DNA of 64,000 nucleotides from positions 3,605,001 through 3,669,000 of the forward strand of contig NZ_JAVDYC010000001.1 in assembly GCF_031458255.1 (NCBI RefSeq), given 5' to 3'. Origin of the DNA: Catenuloplanes niger. Its GTDB lineage: Bacteria; Actinomycetota; Actinomycetes; Mycobacteriales; Micromonosporaceae. The notes beneath the pieces were generated by a model. The model did no database searches, was not told the DNA's origin, and saw only the letters and a program-made list of their open reading frames with translations. The position numbers were made by a program, and so were the translations under genes. This document shows positions 62,043 to 64,000 of this stretch, in pieces (within the stretch, counting starts at the first letter, position 1; every line of letters begins with the position of its first letter).

Positions 62043-63497
62043 TCAATTCTCCGGCGGTACGGCCGGGCGCTGCAGCAAACTCAGGAATTCGATCAGAAAC
62101 TGTTCCCGGAGTCGCGGTGGCGCCAGGTTCAGCAGCGCGTTCACCGTCGCCCCGGGCGCTCCCCCACCGGTCACGCCGAGCGACTCGGCCAGGCCGGCCA
62201 CCAACTCCGGCGTGAGCGTCTCCGGCGTCAGCGCGGCCACCGTCGCGGCCAGGCCGGCCGGCAGCACCACCGGGCCGTGCGCGCGGGCCGCCGCGGCCGC
62301 CTCGGCGAGCGCGGGCCCGAACTCGGCGGCGACCGGCGCGACCGCCGCGGTGACCGTCAGGTGCAGCGTCGGCGGGACGTCCCCGTACGCCAGCTGGGGC
62401 TGGGTATGCCAGCCGCGCGCGGTCAGCTCGTCCGCCAGCACGAACACGTCCAGACCGGGATCGTCCGACGTCAGGCAGACCACGGTGGTCTCCGGCTGGA
62501 CCAGCGGACGCAGGCCGTCGACGGCCCGGACCGCCTCGGCCAGCGTGCGGACGGCGCCGAGCGTGCGGGCGGCCAGCCGGCGGTAACCGGACTCGCCGAG
62601 GTAGCGCAGCGTGGCGTACGCGGCCGCGATCGGGCCACCGGACCGGGTGGAGGCGAGGCCGGCGTTCAGCATCGTGTAGCCGGGCCAGTCCGCGGACGCG
62701 AAGTACTGCGGGCGGCGCAGCGCCGCGTCCGCGTGCAGAAGCACGGACACGCCCTTCGGCGCGTACGCGTACTTGTGCAGGTCCACCGAGATCGATGTGA
62801 CACCGGCCACGGAGAGGTCGAACGGCGGGACCGGCAGCCCGAGCCGGCGCAGGTAGGGCAGCGTCCAGCCGCCGAAGCAGGCGTCCACGTGGCACCGGAC
62901 GCCGGCCGCCGCGGCGAGCGCGGCCACCTGCCCGACCGGGTCGATCACGCCGTGCGCGTAGGACGGCGCCGAGCACGCCACCAGGACCGTGTCCGGGCTC
63001 ATCGCCCTCGTCATGGCGGCCGGGTCGGCGCGCAGCGTGACCGGGTCGACCGGAACCCGGTCCACCGCCACCCGCAGCAGGTGCGCGGCCTTCAGGAACG
63101 CGGCGTGCGCGGTCTCCGGGATCACCAGCCGGGGGTGCGCGATGTCCGGCCGGGCATCCCGGGCCGCCTGCACGGCCAGGATCAGCGACTCGGTGCCGCC
63201 GCCGGTGACCGTGCCGACCGTGGCCGGGCCGCCGCCGAGCAGCCGGGCGGCGGCGCCGACCAGCGCGTTCTCCATGGCCAGCAGCGACGGGAACGCGGTC
63301 GGGTCGAGCCCGTTGACGTGCGCCGCGAGCGCGTGCGCGCTCGCGGTCAGCGCGTCCAGGCCGTCGACCGCGGGGTCGTAGACGTACGCGAACAGCCGCC
63401 CGCCGTGGGTCGGCAGGTCGCCCGCGCGCAGCGCACCCAGCTCGGCCAGGATCGTCTCGGCCGGGACTCCGTCCTCCGGCAGCGCATCACCCAACAC
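62043..63497 (-). CDS. PLP-dependent group II decarboxylase / sphingosine-phosphate-lyase-like enzyme
   Basis: A 484-residue enzyme of the aspartate aminotransferase fold. Residues GTVTGGGTESLILAV (about 95-109), the Asp in CHVDACFGG (D205) and the PLP lysine in VDLHKYAYAPKG (H241, K242) fit group II decarboxylases and S1P-lyase relatives. It probably cleaves or decarboxylates an amino acid or amino alcohol phosphate. The start is GTG 63495-63497. The C-terminal third is Ala-rich and less conserved. Confidence 0.85.
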   Translation of the reverse strand: MLGDALPEDGVPAETILAELGALRAGDLPTHGGRLFAYVYDPAVDGLDALTASAHALAAHVNGLDPTAFPSLLAMENALVGAAARLLGGGPATVGTVTGGGTESLILAVQAARDARPDIAHPRLVIPETAHAAFLKAAHLLRVAVDRVPVDPVTLRADPAAMTRAMSPDTVLVACSAPSYAHGVIDPVGQVAALAAAAGVRCHVDACFGGWTLPYLRRLGLPVPPFDLSVAGVTSISVDLHKYAYAPKGVSVLLHADAALRRPQYFASADWPGYTMLNAGLASTRSGGPIAAAYATLRYLGESGYRRLAARTLGAVRTLAEAVRAVDGLRPLVQPETTVVCLTSDDPGLDVFVLADELTARGWHTQPQLAYGDVPPTLHLTVTAAVAPVAAEFGPALAEAAAAARAHGPVVLPAGLAATVAALTPETLTPELVAGLAESLGVTGGGAPGATVNALLNLAPPRLREQFLIEFLSLLQRPAVPPEN

Positions 63498-63546
63498 GAG
63501 ATCAGCTTCGCAGGTGCACGGTGCCCGGCACGAGTGCGGCGCGCAG

Positions 63547-64000
63547 TCAGGACCGCAGGTGCGCGTCCCCGGTGACGACGTACTTGGTCGACGTGAGCTC
63601 CGGCAGGCCCATCGGACCGCGCGCGTGCAGCTTCTGGGTGGAGATGCCGATCTCCGCGCCGAAGCCGAACTCGCCGCCGTCGGTGAACCGGGTGGACGCG
63701 TTGACCATGATCGCGGCCGCGTCGACCCGGGCCACGAACTCCCGCGACGCGACCACCGAGTCGGTCACGATCGCCTCGGTGTGCCCGGTGGAGTAGCGCC
63801 CGATGTGCGCGATCGCCGCGTCCAGCGACTCCACCACGGCCACCGAGATGTCCGCGGACAGGTACTCCGTGGCGTAGTCCTCGTCGGTCGCCGGCACCAC
63901 CCGCGGGTCGTACGACGCGGTGTGCGCGTCGCCGTGCACGGTCACGCCCGCGTCCGCGAACGCGTCCAGCACCGCCGGCAGGAACAGGTCCGCCACGTCC
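63547..64000 (-). CDS. proA: gamma-glutamyl phosphate reductase, C-terminal part
   Basis: 151 codons at the right edge, the 3' part of proA. Conserved segments are [40 protein letters not shown] and [12 protein letters not shown]. ProA reduces gamma-glutamyl phosphate to glutamate semialdehyde in proline synthesis. The catalytic cysteine lies upstream of the window. The 49-base gap to the PLP gene shows no terminator. Confidence 0.93.
   Translation of the reverse strand, partial: DVADLFLPAVLDAFADAGVTVHGDAHTASYDPRVVPATDEDYATEYLSADISVAVVESLDAAIAHIGRYSTGHTEAIVTDSVVASREFVARVDAAAIMVNASTRFTDGGEFGFGAEIGISTQKLHARGPMGLPELTSTKYVVTGDAHLRS

Overview
The window looks like a chromosome segment of a high-GC actinomycete. 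Codon third positions are almost all G or C, GTG starts are frequent, ribosomal genes lie in the actinobacterial order, and the content (hadA/hadB beside rpmG and tRNA-Trp, an AICE, XRE-TPR regulators) fits Micromonosporaceae best. The family-level placement is an inference.

Layout. (1) 1-22083, mainly minus strand, is the transcription/translation core: start of rpsJ, tuf, fusA, rpsG, rpsL, two small membrane proteins, rpoC, rpoB, rplL, rplJ, a plus-strand PIG-V-type glycosyltransferase inserted between rplJ and rplA, then rplA, rplK, nusG, secE, tRNA-Trp, hadB, hadA and rpmG. Several sigma70-like promoters, two r-protein leaders sharing an identical 25-mer, and long GC hairpins separate the operons. 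(2) 22232-26649: tRNA-Met, tRNA-Thr, a large GGDEF/EAL membrane protein and small accessory genes. (3) 26889-33594: a plus-strand block nuoI-J-K-L-M-N with overlapping stop/start codons. nuoH and nuoC (54167-55890) and nuoB (60470-60994) lie 20-34 kb away on the other strand; nuoA, nuoD and nuoEFG are absent here, so this is a split, partial complex I set. (4) 33895-36518: HtpX protease, a 1.27-kb repeat-rich gene-poor stretch, and a YajQ-family protein. (5) 36692-53140: tRNA-Tyr with integrated elements. A complete actinomycete integrative and conjugative element (AICE, about 14.9 kb) is bounded by a perfect 55-bp repeat of the tRNA 3' part. It carries integrase, excisionase, a DUF3987 protein, a C5 DNA methyltransferase, a primase-polymerase fused to a SLOG/DUF2493 domain, a TraB translocase, small Spd-like and regulatory proteins, an XRE-TPR regulator and a RibD-like reductase. 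A third, decayed copy of the att site about 1.4 kb further on marks the remnant of an earlier insertion. Each of the three att copies is followed by its own hairpin terminator. (6) 53203-64000: a SUKH-domain fusion protein, nuoH-nuoC, a GNAT, a zinc dehydrogenase, a DUF2252 protein, a secreted beta-sandwich repeat protein, nuoB, a siderophore-interacting reductase behind an iron box, a PLP decarboxylase and the 3' part of proA.

The most unusual items are the PrimPol-SLOG fusion and the repeat clusters of the AICE (13 GTGACA sites near rep, opposed TTCACG arrays just 3' of traB, TTGCG arrays in the divergent regulatory gap), the tandem att/terminator structure, the split nuo locus with hydrophilic insertions in all three antiporter-like subunits, and the leader 25-mer shared by the rpsJ and rpsL operons.
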